Positions 48,132 to 57,749 of a stretch of 64,000 bases of DNA are shown here, piece by piece; position 1 is the stretch's first letter, and each line of letters opens with the position of its first letter. Under the pieces are notes generated by a model. It was not told the DNA's origin and searched no databases. It was given only the letters and a program-made list of their open reading frames with translations. Made by a program: the position numbers and the translations under genes. The stretch comes from Parietaria judaica (Eukaryota; Streptophyta; Magnoliopsida; Rosales; Urticaceae). The DNA is taken from NCBI GenBank assembly GCA_954871525.1, contig OX940860.1, positions 29,668,001 through 29,732,000 of the forward strand, written 5' to 3'.

Positions 48132-49367
48132 ATGAAAAACAAGTTTGCGGAAGTGAAAACCAACGCGGTTAACTCTCATATAGATCCTGATCACTCTACC
48201 CAGAAAGTCCCAAATTTCTTTCTTTCTTTAAAACCAATGTCTGTTAGTGTTTTCTCGATACAGGGGGAGAAAGCATACGAAGAAAAGATGACGTTCGAGG
48301 AAGGAGTTACCAGCCAAAGCTATACAGACGAGTCTAGGATGGTCATCGAAGGAGGTTTGGAATGGCCCAAGGAAGACATGGCGGAAGCGCGAGGAGGAGA
48401 TGATCACGCGATGACGAACGGCTGGAGGAATGAGGAGTGGCCAGAGAGCAATGAGCCGTGTCCAATGATGGAGGACACAGCGGAAAATGAACAGGGCCAG
48501 GAGCAGCAAGGGGTCTCAGGCGAACACTCCCAACGCTTTTCCTTGATGAAAACCGGAGAGGCTGGAAAACTACATCCCGCGATGGAACTCGTCCTGCTGT
48601 ACCTAAGCCTCGAGGAGCTCCTCGCGGTGGAGATGGTGTGCACGTCACTGCGCGACGAGGTTCGGGGGAACTGCCTTTTGTGGCGCAACCTCAACGTCGA
48701 CGACCCGATGAGCGAACGGATCGAAGACAAGAATCTTCTAAATCTGGCAAGGAGGTATCAAGGGAGAATGAAGACTCTGACGTTGAATAGATGCTTCGAG
48801 ATCACCAACGCCGCTTTGAGGGTGGTTCTGCAGAATAACCCGACGATCATAAAGTTATGCCTGCCAAGCTGCCACCAAATCACCGTGGACGACATGGTCA
48901 ACAACTTGTCCACAATAAAGCACGGGATAAAGTTCCTAAGGGTCAACGGACTCAGTTTCAGTTACAAGGAGGGAGCCAAGGCCAGACTCGAAGACCTTCC
49001 CGCACTGCTCGCGGCAGGGAACCCGACCGACGATCTCGAGCAGCAAATGCCCGCACCATACGGCCGCCTGCTCGACCTGGAGTACTGTAGGAAATGCTGG
49101 AGAGAGGTCCTGGTTCATGAGAAGCCCACAAAGAACGGAGAAAGGAACACCCTCCGCCCGCCGTGTGTTCGCCAACGCCAAGAAGAACGTGCTTGTGGCT
49201 ACTGCATGTCATGCATAAGCCTTGGTCTCACGTGGTATACCTACGTTTGCACGGATTGCAACGATGGACGCCCCGGTAGAGATTCCCTGGAGAAGATCGT
49301 GTCTTCAGCCTGCTCGACCACCGACGAATTTCCTCATACTCCCTGGTTGACCAACGGTCCGGAATGA
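48132..49367 (+). CDS. SKIP14-like F-box/LRR protein inside the LTR element
   Basis: Intact single-frame ORF of 411 codons, in the sense direction where gag-pol would be expected. Residues ~147-188 form an F-box (HPAMELVLLYLSLEELLAVE, then MVCTSLRDEV and LLWRNLNV). Residues ~205-275 form leucine-rich repeats (MKTLTLNRCFEITNAAL, IIKLCLPSCHQIT). The C-terminus is Cys-rich (CRKC at 319-322, then single or paired Cys at 345, 355, 358, 361, 373 and 376). This order matches the plant F-box protein SKIP14, an SCF ubiquitin ligase adaptor that binds an ASK/SKP1 protein. Residues 1-145 are acidic and not recognised. 'tctcgatacag' at 48254-48264 resembles an acceptor, so the first ~45 residues may be leader. 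Capture of a host transcript is the simplest explanation. Confidence 0.85.
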   Translation: MKNKFAEVKTNAVNSHIDPDHSTQKVPNFFLSLKPMSVSVFSIQGEKAYEEKMTFEEGVTSQSYTDESRMVIEGGLEWPKEDMAEARGGDDHAMTNGWRNEEWPESNEPCPMMEDTAENEQGQEQQGVSGEHSQRFSLMKTGEAGKLHPAMELVLLYLSLEELLAVEMVCTSLRDEVRGNCLLWRNLNVDDPMSERIEDKNLLNLARRYQGRMKTLTLNRCFEITNAALRVVLQNNPTIIKLCLPSCHQITVDDMVNNLSTIKHGIKFLRVNGLSFSYKEGAKARLEDLPALLAAGNPTDDLEQQMPAPYGRLLDLEYCRKCWREVLVHEKPTKNGERNTLRPPCVRQRQEERACGYCMSCISLGLTWYTYVCTDCNDGRPGRDSLEKIVSSACSTTDEFPHTPWLTNGPE

Positions 49368-49601
49368 ACCGCGGTCGCAGCACGGCGCAAAGGAAGGCTC
49401 GAGGAGTTTTTGTTTTCCTTTTATCTTAAGGCTCTTAGACAAGTAGAATCTACCTACTCACTTTTACGAATTTGTAAACACAATCTCATGATGGATTTTT
49501 GTTTTTCCCTTTTTTGCTTTAGTGTTCCTATGTATGTTGGTTATTTCGTGTAACTTTGAGAAACAAGCTGAATTCCAAACTGATATATATATATATATAC
49601 C

Positions 49602-50261
49602 TGCTCGGTGAGAGTGCTGAGCAGAAAGAAAAATTACGGCTAGGGCGCCGAGCAAGCCCAAACCGGCGAGAGTGCCGAGAAAACTAATAAAAATATATTT
49701 ACGGCTAAGGGTGCCGAGCAAACCCCCATAGGCGAGAGTGCCTAAGAAGACTGCTCGGTGAGAGTGCCGAGCAGAAAATAAAGAGGCGAGAGTGCCGAAC
49801 AAAAAAAAAGGCGAGAGTGCCTAAGAAGACTGCTCGGTGAGAGTACCGAGCAGAGAAAAATATAGGCGAGAGTGCCTAAGAAGACTGCTCGGTGAGAGTG
49901 CCGAGCAGAGAAAAATATAGGCGAGAGTGCCTAAGAAGACTGCTCGGTGAGAGTGCCGAGCAGAGAAAAATATAGGCGAGAGTGCCGAAGAAGACTTCTC
50001 GGTGAGAGTGCCGAGCAGAGAAAAATATAGGCGAGAGTGCCTAAGAAGACTGCTCGGTGAGGGTGCCGAGCAGAGAAAAATATAGGCGAGAGTGCCTAAG
50101 AAGACTGCTCGGTGAGGGTGCCGAGCAGAGAAAAATATAGGCGTGAGTGCCTAAGAAGACTGCTCGGTGAGAGTGCCGAGCAGAGAAAAATATAGGCGAG
50201 AGTGCCTAAGAAGACTGCTCGGCAAGAGTGCCGAGCAGAGAAAAATATAGGCGAGAGTGCC
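49602..50261. repeat. 55-bp hairpin-forming minisatellite
   Basis: From 49831 seven complete 55-bp units and a partial one follow head to tail, with few changes. About 230 bp of more diverged, irregular copies precede them. Each unit contains TGCTCGG, eight bases, then CCGAGCA, a perfect 7-bp inverted repeat, and also 'ggcgagagtgcctaagaagac'-type sequence. Amplified tandem repeats in this part of an element are known in some plant gypsy retrotransposons. Confidence 0.93.
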
Positions 50262-50693
50262 CACAACAGGAACACCGAATAAAAAAAATATATCCACAAC
50301 CACAAGCAAGCTCATAAAGAAAAGTCATACGTTCATCAGATTCGAAGTACAAGTTACAAAATATTATTTACAAGTCATTCATTCACATTCCTAGAAATAT
50401 GCTTTTACAAATTCCACATGGATTAATCCTCCGGCCTAGCGACGTCATCGAAGGAGTCTTGGCGAAGAACTGCGTCGGAACACTTCTCGATGATGATATC
50501 GCAACATCGGCGAAGGATGTCATCAACGATTAAACGCGCAGAATCGCCGTCGAGAATCCCCGACGGCCTACTAGAAGAAGTTCCCGCGGGTCGAGGAGTG
50601 TCGGCATCACCATCCGGCTACGAGAAAGGAGCCGAGAGTAAGGAGCCAATCCAAAAGAAGAAGCGAAACTACGGAATGGCAAGCTAAGCTGCC

Positions 50694-53600
50694 CTATGCC
50701 GTGCCCGATGAAGAGGAACGAACGTCAAAATCCAGCGAGCGCGCCTCATTGGCAATCGAAGGAAGGCAAGGAGAAAGCGGAGGAGAGTTAGGAACACTGG
50801 CAATTTTCTTCTTTAGCTCGGCCAATTCAGCCAGGTATTCTTGCTCTAACCTGCGCCACATTGGCAGTTTGGCTCGAACCTCACCAATGGTCGAGTGAGA
50901 AGGGAGCCCTTCGATGAGCCTGATATTCGAAAGGACACCGCCCAACAGACGCTGGAGGCGGACGGTCTCCTCGAGAGCATCGAACCTCTCAGAGGCGTGC
51001 TTTAGCTTATCGGTCGCTCGTTGGTAAAGGCGTACGCGAGAAAATTCTTCCTCTATCGCCCAGCTCCTGGCCACATCACGGTCTTTAGCAAGTTTCCTCA
51101 GCATGGCCTTAACATGGAAAGAGATGTGCTCTTCCCGATCGGGTGGCAGGTTTATGGCATCGACGATTCGGGCGAAACACTCGTTTTTCTGCCGAAGCTG
51201 CGCCGAGAGTGTCTTTTCGCACCGATGATAACGCTTTCGTTCCTCGACGAGGGATTCCTCGGCAATAGCGAGGAGGCGTCTACCTTTGTCGCGCTCTGCC
51301 CTGCACTCGGCGAGCTTAGCCTCGGAAATCTCACGGAGAGCTACTTCATTCTCTGACGGTATCCCCGCTGGATCGGGAGCCGGCGCTGGCCCTTCCGCCC
51401 TCTCGTGACCTTCTCCGTCGCTGGGGAACGAGGCTTCAGGGTGAAGAACACCAGTACCACGTTCGGCCTGCGAGGGAAAAGAGAGAATGGAGATACGAAG
51501 GAAATAGTAAAGAGGCCCGGTGATAAAAAAGGTAACTCGAAAAACATATATGTTCATTAATTTGATGAAATGCTTGGATTACAAAAGGGAGCGCATCATT
51601 CAAAAAAAAAAGTGGTAAAAGAAAGGCTCCAGGAGGACGTCCTATACCATGGACTCCGGAGGCGCCAGGATCTCAATGTTCGAGCCATACTAGTCGTGTG
51701 AAGAAGGCTCCAGAGGAGCTCCCTCCGGGACAAGGCCATCGACCCGCCGAACGTCAATGACGGGCGGCCTGCAAGGGGAGAGCGGCGGAGAGCTGGGGTC
51801 CGCGGAGGCCTTTTGGTCCAGCTCGCCCGCTTCGGCCCGGTGCTTGTCGCGGAGTTCGTACCACGACGGCAGGTGAATCCTGAGACTCTCGTAGGGCGCC
51901 GAAAGAGGAAGCCCCTCGACCAGAATGATATTGGCCTGGTAAGCAGCGGTCGAGCGGTGGGCGTTGACGGTTGGTCGAGAAAATCAAACCTTGCCGAGAG
52001 ACGCTCCAACTTGGCTTGAGCGCTCTCGGCCATGACGCTTTTCAACCGCCTCGGCCCTCGCAACCTCGAGGTTTTCGACGAACCCCTTCAACGCAGTCTT
52101 GACCCGGGACACCAGGCAATCTTCTTCGCCGCGTGGCGCGCCGACAGCTTCGCTAATTTGGACGAGGCGTTCAGCCTTCAGCCGGAGTTCCTCGGAGAAA
52201 CCTGCCTCCGCTCGCTGAAAGCGTTCCCGCTCTTCGACGAGAGACTCCTCCTTAGCAGCAAGGGAACTCTTCAACTCCGCGATCTCGGCCCCCAAAGAAG
52301 ACTTCGTCTCGTCGAAGTCCGAAGAAAGCTTCTCAGCCTGCTCCCGAGATTTCTTCTCATCGCGAACGGAGACTTCAAGTTGGCCTTGAACCGACGCGAG
52401 CTTCGTTGATAGCTCGAGCGCCTCTTCTTCGGCCTTAGCGGTGGATAGCCGATCGGAGACGATCATATCGTTCAACTGAGCTAGTCCTCGGAGGATGTGG
52501 AAGGTGCTTTCGGAATAACCCCCGAGCTGGTCAAGAGAATCAATGACCTTGTGCGAGGCTCCGGCTTCCAGGGTGAGACCCCTGCACACGGCGGAAGAGT
52601 AAGTCTCCCAATCCTCGGGAGGCGCGCTCGGAAAAGACGAAGTAGGATAGCGAGCTTGAACCCATGACGGGTCCACCAGTGCCTTCCCGAGATCGCGGGA
52701 TGGCGAAGGGGGTCGCGTCGAGTTGCCCGAAGGAGAAGATGTGCCACGATGCGGGGGGGGGGGGGTTCTTCCACCGATGGCATTGCCAACACACCAGAAA
52801 GGGGGACGAGGGAAACCTGGATGGGAGAAGCACTGGTAGACTCTGAGGCGGGCTGAACCTCCAAGCTCTCAAGTATATCGACGTCGGGCGCGATGGCAGA
52901 AGCCTCCGGCCCAGAAGGAAAAACCTCAAGGGACGCCCCTGATCGCCTCTCCTCGGGCCCAAAGAAGATCTGTCCTCGATCCCCTTCTTGCCCAACGTTC
53001 TCGAGGATCCCTCGTTGTCTCCTACTTGCTCCGCGGAAGAGGCATGTCCCTCCTTTCCTTCCCCGCCAAGGGGCTCTGCGCTCCCTTCGACCGGAGCGGG
53101 GATCTCTTCGATCGGAGTCTGAATCGAAGACGTGAGGACAGCAGATGAACCCCGCATCGCTTCTTCGGAAGCCTCCCGGGGTGACGGAGGAAGGGGCTGG
53201 GTTGTAGCCCCAAGATCTGGAGAAGGGAGAGAGCTTTCAGCCCCTAAGGCGGGCGGAGGAGGAGCATTTGGCGCTACGACCAGATCCTTGAAACCGCCGA
53301 AGAACTCCACCCTCTGCCTCAGGCCCTTAGCAAGATGCGCGCGCCCGCTCGGCACCTTTTCCACCGTCCCGATCTCGCCCAGCGGGGCAGAGCCCGAAAC
53401 TTCCTTTGCGGCTTCCCGAGCCGGAGTAGCGGCTCCGGGGACGGAGGCCGGAGCGGAAACCTTGGCCCTCTTCGCGTATGGAGCCTCACACGTCTTCTCA
53501 ACGGGCCGCTTGCCCGAAGAAGTTTCCTCTCGAGGAGATCTCTTCGAAGATCGAGAGACCTCCGTCGGGGAGCGAGCGGTGGGGTCTGTCCTAGACGTCA

Positions 53601-54594
53601 TTCGCCGCTCGTCGCGAACGTCCTTGGTCAGACGCTTGCCCGGGGAGCCACCCTCTCGAAGGGTAAGTCTCATGTAGCGAGGAGCGCCGGATCCCGCCTG
53701 GGACTTCGATGACCTCTGCGTATCCCGCTCTCGCTAAACGGGAGTACCTCCCCTGATGACAACAGAGTCCTCTTTGGACTTCCTCCTAAACTTAGGAGCC
53801 GCTTTCTTCCGCTCCACAGGAGATCCCTCTGAAACGGGCTCGCGAGAGAAGCTCTCCAGGAGGATGGTGTCTGGGGACGGCCCGTGGATGTTGACCAGTT
53901 GGTAGACCCTAGATTTCTCGACCCGCTGATCCCCGAAGTCCTTGCTCCAATCTCGTCGAGGGTTGACGAGGAGAGCAGCGTGGGTCTCTTTGAACTGCGC
54001 GGCAGCTTCCTCATCCTCCTCGGGCTTAAAACGAGGGAGATCCGTTCCCTCGAGGACCCACTCCCTCGGAAGAAAAGCATGGTGGGGACCAAAGTTGGCA
54101 CTGTTCACCTTAACAAAAAAATATTTGTTCTCCCAGCCGGACTCGTTCGACGGCGTATTATCAAGGATATGCGGCCGAACGCGATGGGAGATGGAGAAGC
54201 AGCCAAGGTTTTTCGCGTTCCGAGAGAACTTGTAGAGGCGCATCAAATCCTCGAGCGTAAGCTCCACTTTCTGCTCGCATGCAATGGCGAGCGTGCATAA
54301 GAGAAGGCGGATGGTGTTAGGGCTCACCTGGGTAATTGGAATCCTGAAGGCATAGAGGAACGCCACGATCAGATGCGGCACCGGAAGATGGAGGCCGACG
54401 ATTCAGAAGAACGACTCGTAAACGCACACATAGTCGTTCTGAGGCGTGTCGGCGAGTTCACCCTCGTAAGGGAGACGTGCGTGGAAAGACTCCGAGTCTA
54501 AAAATTCTTCAGCGATGACCTGCAATCTCTCCGCCGAAATGACAGTGGGAGGGCTTCGGGTCTTGAAGACCGGTCCGGGGCCAGAAGGAGTCAT
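50694..54594 (-). pseudogene. Decayed antisense ORF region of the LTR element (transposon-type N-terminus, coiled coils)
   Basis: On the strand opposite to the element. The frame begins at 54594 and reads through a TGA at ~54403 and a TAG at ~53734 in one register to about 52900, then shifts frame, with a poly(G) run at 52752-52764 near the shift. The first third (PHLIVAFLYAFRIPITQVSP, then LEDLMRLYKF) resembles plant proteins annotated as putative gypsy-type transposon protein. The middle is Pro/Ser/Glu-rich. Two homologous coiled-coil blocks follow, at 52676-51984 (with LVEERERFQRAEAGFSEEL) and 51557-50694 (with LVEERKRYHRCEKTLSAQL), so the 3' part was tandemly duplicated. It is similar to the extra antisense ORFs of Tat-lineage elements. 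Confidence 0.72.
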
Positions 54595-55033
54595 TGAAGC
54601 GTTTGAGAGAGGGGAGGGAAGAAATCTGAAGATGAGAAAATAAGAGTAAGAGCGGAGAGGTGAAATTGCAAGAGCAGTTCAGAGAGAATTTTGAAAGTAT
54701 GAAAGTGTCGAAAGGGGGCAGAAACCCCGAATTTATAGGGGAGAGGGAAAGAAGAGGCGCGTGTTGATCCAATGATCCAGATTCAAAGCATGTTAATCCA
54801 TCAACGGTTGAGGTCAAGGGCCCGTTATAAACCCCAGAGGTACTCAAGTGCGAAGGGGTGGCATTTAATGCGGATGAGGCAGGTGAGGAATTCGAAGTTG
54901 ACAACCTGGGAAAGCAAGTTAGTGTGGGGCCCAAAATCAGACTATGTCGGAAATGCGAAAGCATCTTCGTCGCTGAAGGCTCATCGATAAAGACTTGTTA
55001 AGACTGATTGTCGAGAGGTTATATTTCATTTTA

Positions 55034-55067
55034 CCAAGTGTATACACTTGATAAAATGGGGGACTAA
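55034..55067 (+). other. Palindrome and polypurine tract before the 3' LTR
   Basis: AAGTGTATACACTT is a perfect 14-bp palindrome, extended on both sides by ATTTTA and TAAAAT with one mismatched pair. Directly after it comes AAAATGGGGGA, the polypurine tract that would prime plus-strand DNA synthesis, then ctaac and the TG of the LTR. Confidence 0.75.
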
Positions 55068-55068
55068 C

Positions 55069-55833
55069 TGTTAAGGTCGGATTTGGTCAAATCCATCCTC
55101 AACAAAACCCGTGTCGTTTTGTCCATAAACGACACAAGAAGAGAGTGAGGAAGTTCGTCGACCGATGGCCAACCAGGGAGTATCCTCGAGGAGGTTCAAC
55201 CCTCGAGAAAGTCTAGGTTCAACCCTCGAGGAAGTATAAGAGCAGCCCTCGAGGAAGTCTGAAAGAAACCCTCGAGGAAGTCTGATAGCGTCATGATGAA
55301 GCGTGCAGGGCCGAATGATGGCTGACAAGACGTGCATTTAATGAAGCCCACATGCTCACTCGACGAAATACATCAGCGACGAAGCGTGCAGGGCCGAATG
55401 ACGGCTGACGAAATGTGCATTTAATGAAGCCCACCTACCCATTAAGGCAGTCTGCTCGGAAGTGACGTAAAGCATGGGCTAACCACGCTTCTCTCAAATC
55501 ACTCTAGGAAAGCTAATTATTAAAAAGAGAAAAGGGCGGGAAAGATGCGAGAAGGCATAATGTAAGCTCTATAAAAGGCAAGTAAAGCCTCGTTTGTAAG
55601 GGTTCGGAAAAAATAAGGAAGGAAACCAGAGAGAATATCCTATAAGAGAAAGGCTTAAGAAATAGAGAAAGTTCTTGTTCTTGATCCTTCAACTGTCCAG
55701 CTATTCAACGAAAGGAAACCGAGCTCTTGTCGGAAATATAATAAAACAAAGATATTCACTGATCATTGTTGCTAACTTGTTCTTTGTGATTATTTTTGTG
55801 ACTGGAAGAGGGAGGTGAAAATCGCCCTCTACA
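55069..55833 (+). repeat. 3' LTR
   Basis: 765 bp, same length as the 5' LTR. The ~18 differences all lie in the first three quarters; the final ~220 bp are identical. TATA core at 55570-55576. Confidence 0.93.
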
Positions 55834-55838
55834 CTATA
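55834..55838. other. Target site duplication, right copy (CTATA)
   Basis: Same five bases as at 46965-46969. Confidence 0.9.
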
Positions 55839-56253
55839 TATAATTCAATATAATGTAATTGTCAAATACAATAAAATTCAAACCTCTGAATTAAATCAAG
55901 ATATGAAATCCAACCAATTGCACTCAATTTTGTTCTTTTCCTTGTTATAAATACCTTGCGAACATAAAAGTCTTAATCTGAAATATTTGGATATGAAACT
56001 ATCAGGAATGATAGACCAAAAAATCAAGAGTATGTATAGTGAGAAAGAGTGGGGAAGTGGAAATTAAGTTGACACGTAGAATGTTCCATGGAACTGAAGC
56101 TAAAGGCAAGAGTCACACTGCAATATTATAGGCGAGATTTCGTATTTAATTAATCATGTCGTAAAAAAGTTTATAAAAAATTTTGGCGTTCATGTTTATT
56201 TACCAACACCATTATACGCGTGCTAATTCTTAAATACATGACATGATTTCGAA

Positions 56254-56490
56254 TATATAGAATTAAAAAAATACGTAATTTAAAGAAAATTAATCCGTTC
56301 AATGGAATGTATTGTTGCTTATTAAGCAATATTAATACTATAGTATATACTTTTTTTTTTTTGCGTGAAAAAAAGAAAAGAAAAGAAAAAGTATATACTA
56401 TATAGTAGTAATATTGTCTAATAAGCAACAGTACATTCCATTGAACGGTTTAATTTTCTTTAAATTACATATTTCTTATATAATATATAT
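56254..56490. repeat. Long inverted repeat (foldback) inside the Helitron
   Basis: Arms of about 95 bp (about 56254-56352 and 56388-56490) with a loop of about 35 bp. Both arms contain 'ccgttcaatggaatgta' and 'ttgttgcttatta', in opposite orientation, with few mismatches. The loop is poly(T)/purine-rich. It could be a nested MITE or the template of a hairpin RNA. No clear target duplication was found. Confidence 0.85.
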
Positions 56491-57749
56491 TTTATCTCCA
56501 TCAAAAGTTCACTTTCCTATTCATACTTTATGATAAGATAGTTTCCGCGAAGACTTGCAACAATGTTTGTAAGAAATCCAATAACAACCTACCGAATGAA
56601 AATGTCAACCGGGAATTTAAAATTGCATTTTAACGTTTTTTTTATAGTGTAACAGATCTTGAACCTAAAAGTTCCATGAATTAGATTTTTAATAATAGTG
56701 TCATTGCTCTAGGTGATGAAACAAACCTTATACTGCATACTAAAGTATTGTATTGTATCACATTATGGATATAAATTATTGGATCAGTACGTATTTATTA
56801 GGTTTATTTGGACTACCACGTCTTCTAGTGTAGGCGCAATAAACTCAACTGTCAAATGAGCAAAAAATGAAGTAAAAATAAGAGCACAAAGAAGCCTGAC
56901 AAATGTAACACAAAACATATTGATTGGCAAAAATTATTGAAACTCAAACCATTTATCGTAAATTTAATTAAGAACCTTCCACATGATTACTATTAATAAT
57001 ACGAATTAAAAAAACGTTTCCGTCATATAGTGGCTTCTTCATTCAGACTTAGAGTAGAAGCGATGTATGAACACATTGATAAGCCCGTTGTTAGACAAAT
57101 GATTTAATTAGTAATTCGAATCTATTCATGAAACTCAATTTAGGATTCTAATGTAATCTACTTAAAAATAACCAATAGAAGAAATAAAAAAGATAATTCT
57201 TGAAAATCAGTGAAAAAGAAGAACGCATGTAAATAGAAACTAAAATTCATCGTGGATGATGCAAAAACACTTGCACAATAACATATCTTCAATTTTTAAG
57301 AAGAAAAAAGAATAATGGGAAACACCATTAAGGAAAAGGAAATCGGAAATTAACTTCTTTTCTACATTTATTGAGAACTCTTGCGATACTACATACACAC
57401 TTGTATCTAAAGTAACTTCTTTTTTACATTTAGTGAAAAGTCGTGCAATACTACATACACGCCTGCATCTAAATAATCTACCATAATGAGAGATGATTAA
57501 AAAAGAAGACAATCAATAGATACTCCAGCAGCTTTGCATAAATTCATTACGTACTTTTTTCATTATTTTGCTATTAAAATTTGTAGAAATTTAAAAAAAA
57601 AACGGACAAAAAGGAAAGTTCATTACAAATAGTTAAATATTTATAACATCAAACTAAATTCAAATTGGGTATACAAAATCAACAATTAAAACAAAAATGG
57701 AAACCGTATTTAAAAATAAATTTCATGAAATCCTACATTAGATATATTT

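Larger units (their letters stand above)
46970..55833 (+). mobile_element. Non-autonomous LTR retrotransposon carrying an F-box gene
   Basis: An 8,864-bp element flanked by CTATA target duplications. It has two 765-bp LTRs, a primer binding site directly after the left LTR and a purine tract before the right LTR. The features of the interior in order are: a short leader, an uninterrupted 411-codon F-box/LRR ORF in sense, a 55-bp minisatellite and an antisense ORF region with stops. No gag, protease, reverse transcriptase, RNase H or integrase was recognised. The primer site and the antisense extra ORF fit the Tat lineage of Ty3/gypsy elements, where such antisense ORFs and tandem repeats are known; this placement is an inference. 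It sits inside the Helitron and is therefore younger. Confidence 0.92.

Noticed and set aside
48132..49367. F-box ORF as an ordinary host gene at this locus
   Set aside because: It is enclosed by paired LTRs with target duplication, primer site and purine tract, so it travels with the element.
49602..50261. CRISPR-like appearance of regularly spaced repeats
   Set aside because: Units are contiguous 55-bp tandem repeats without unique spacers, in a plant retrotransposon.
52752..52764. Poly(G) run as a programmed frameshift site
   Set aside because: The antisense ORF already has other stops and shifts; a homopolymer length error or drift is simpler.
56171..56428. 85-codon minus-strand frame
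   Set aside because: Falls across the foldback arms and poly(T) loop; Ile/Phe/Lys-rich text typical of AT-rich non-coding DNA.
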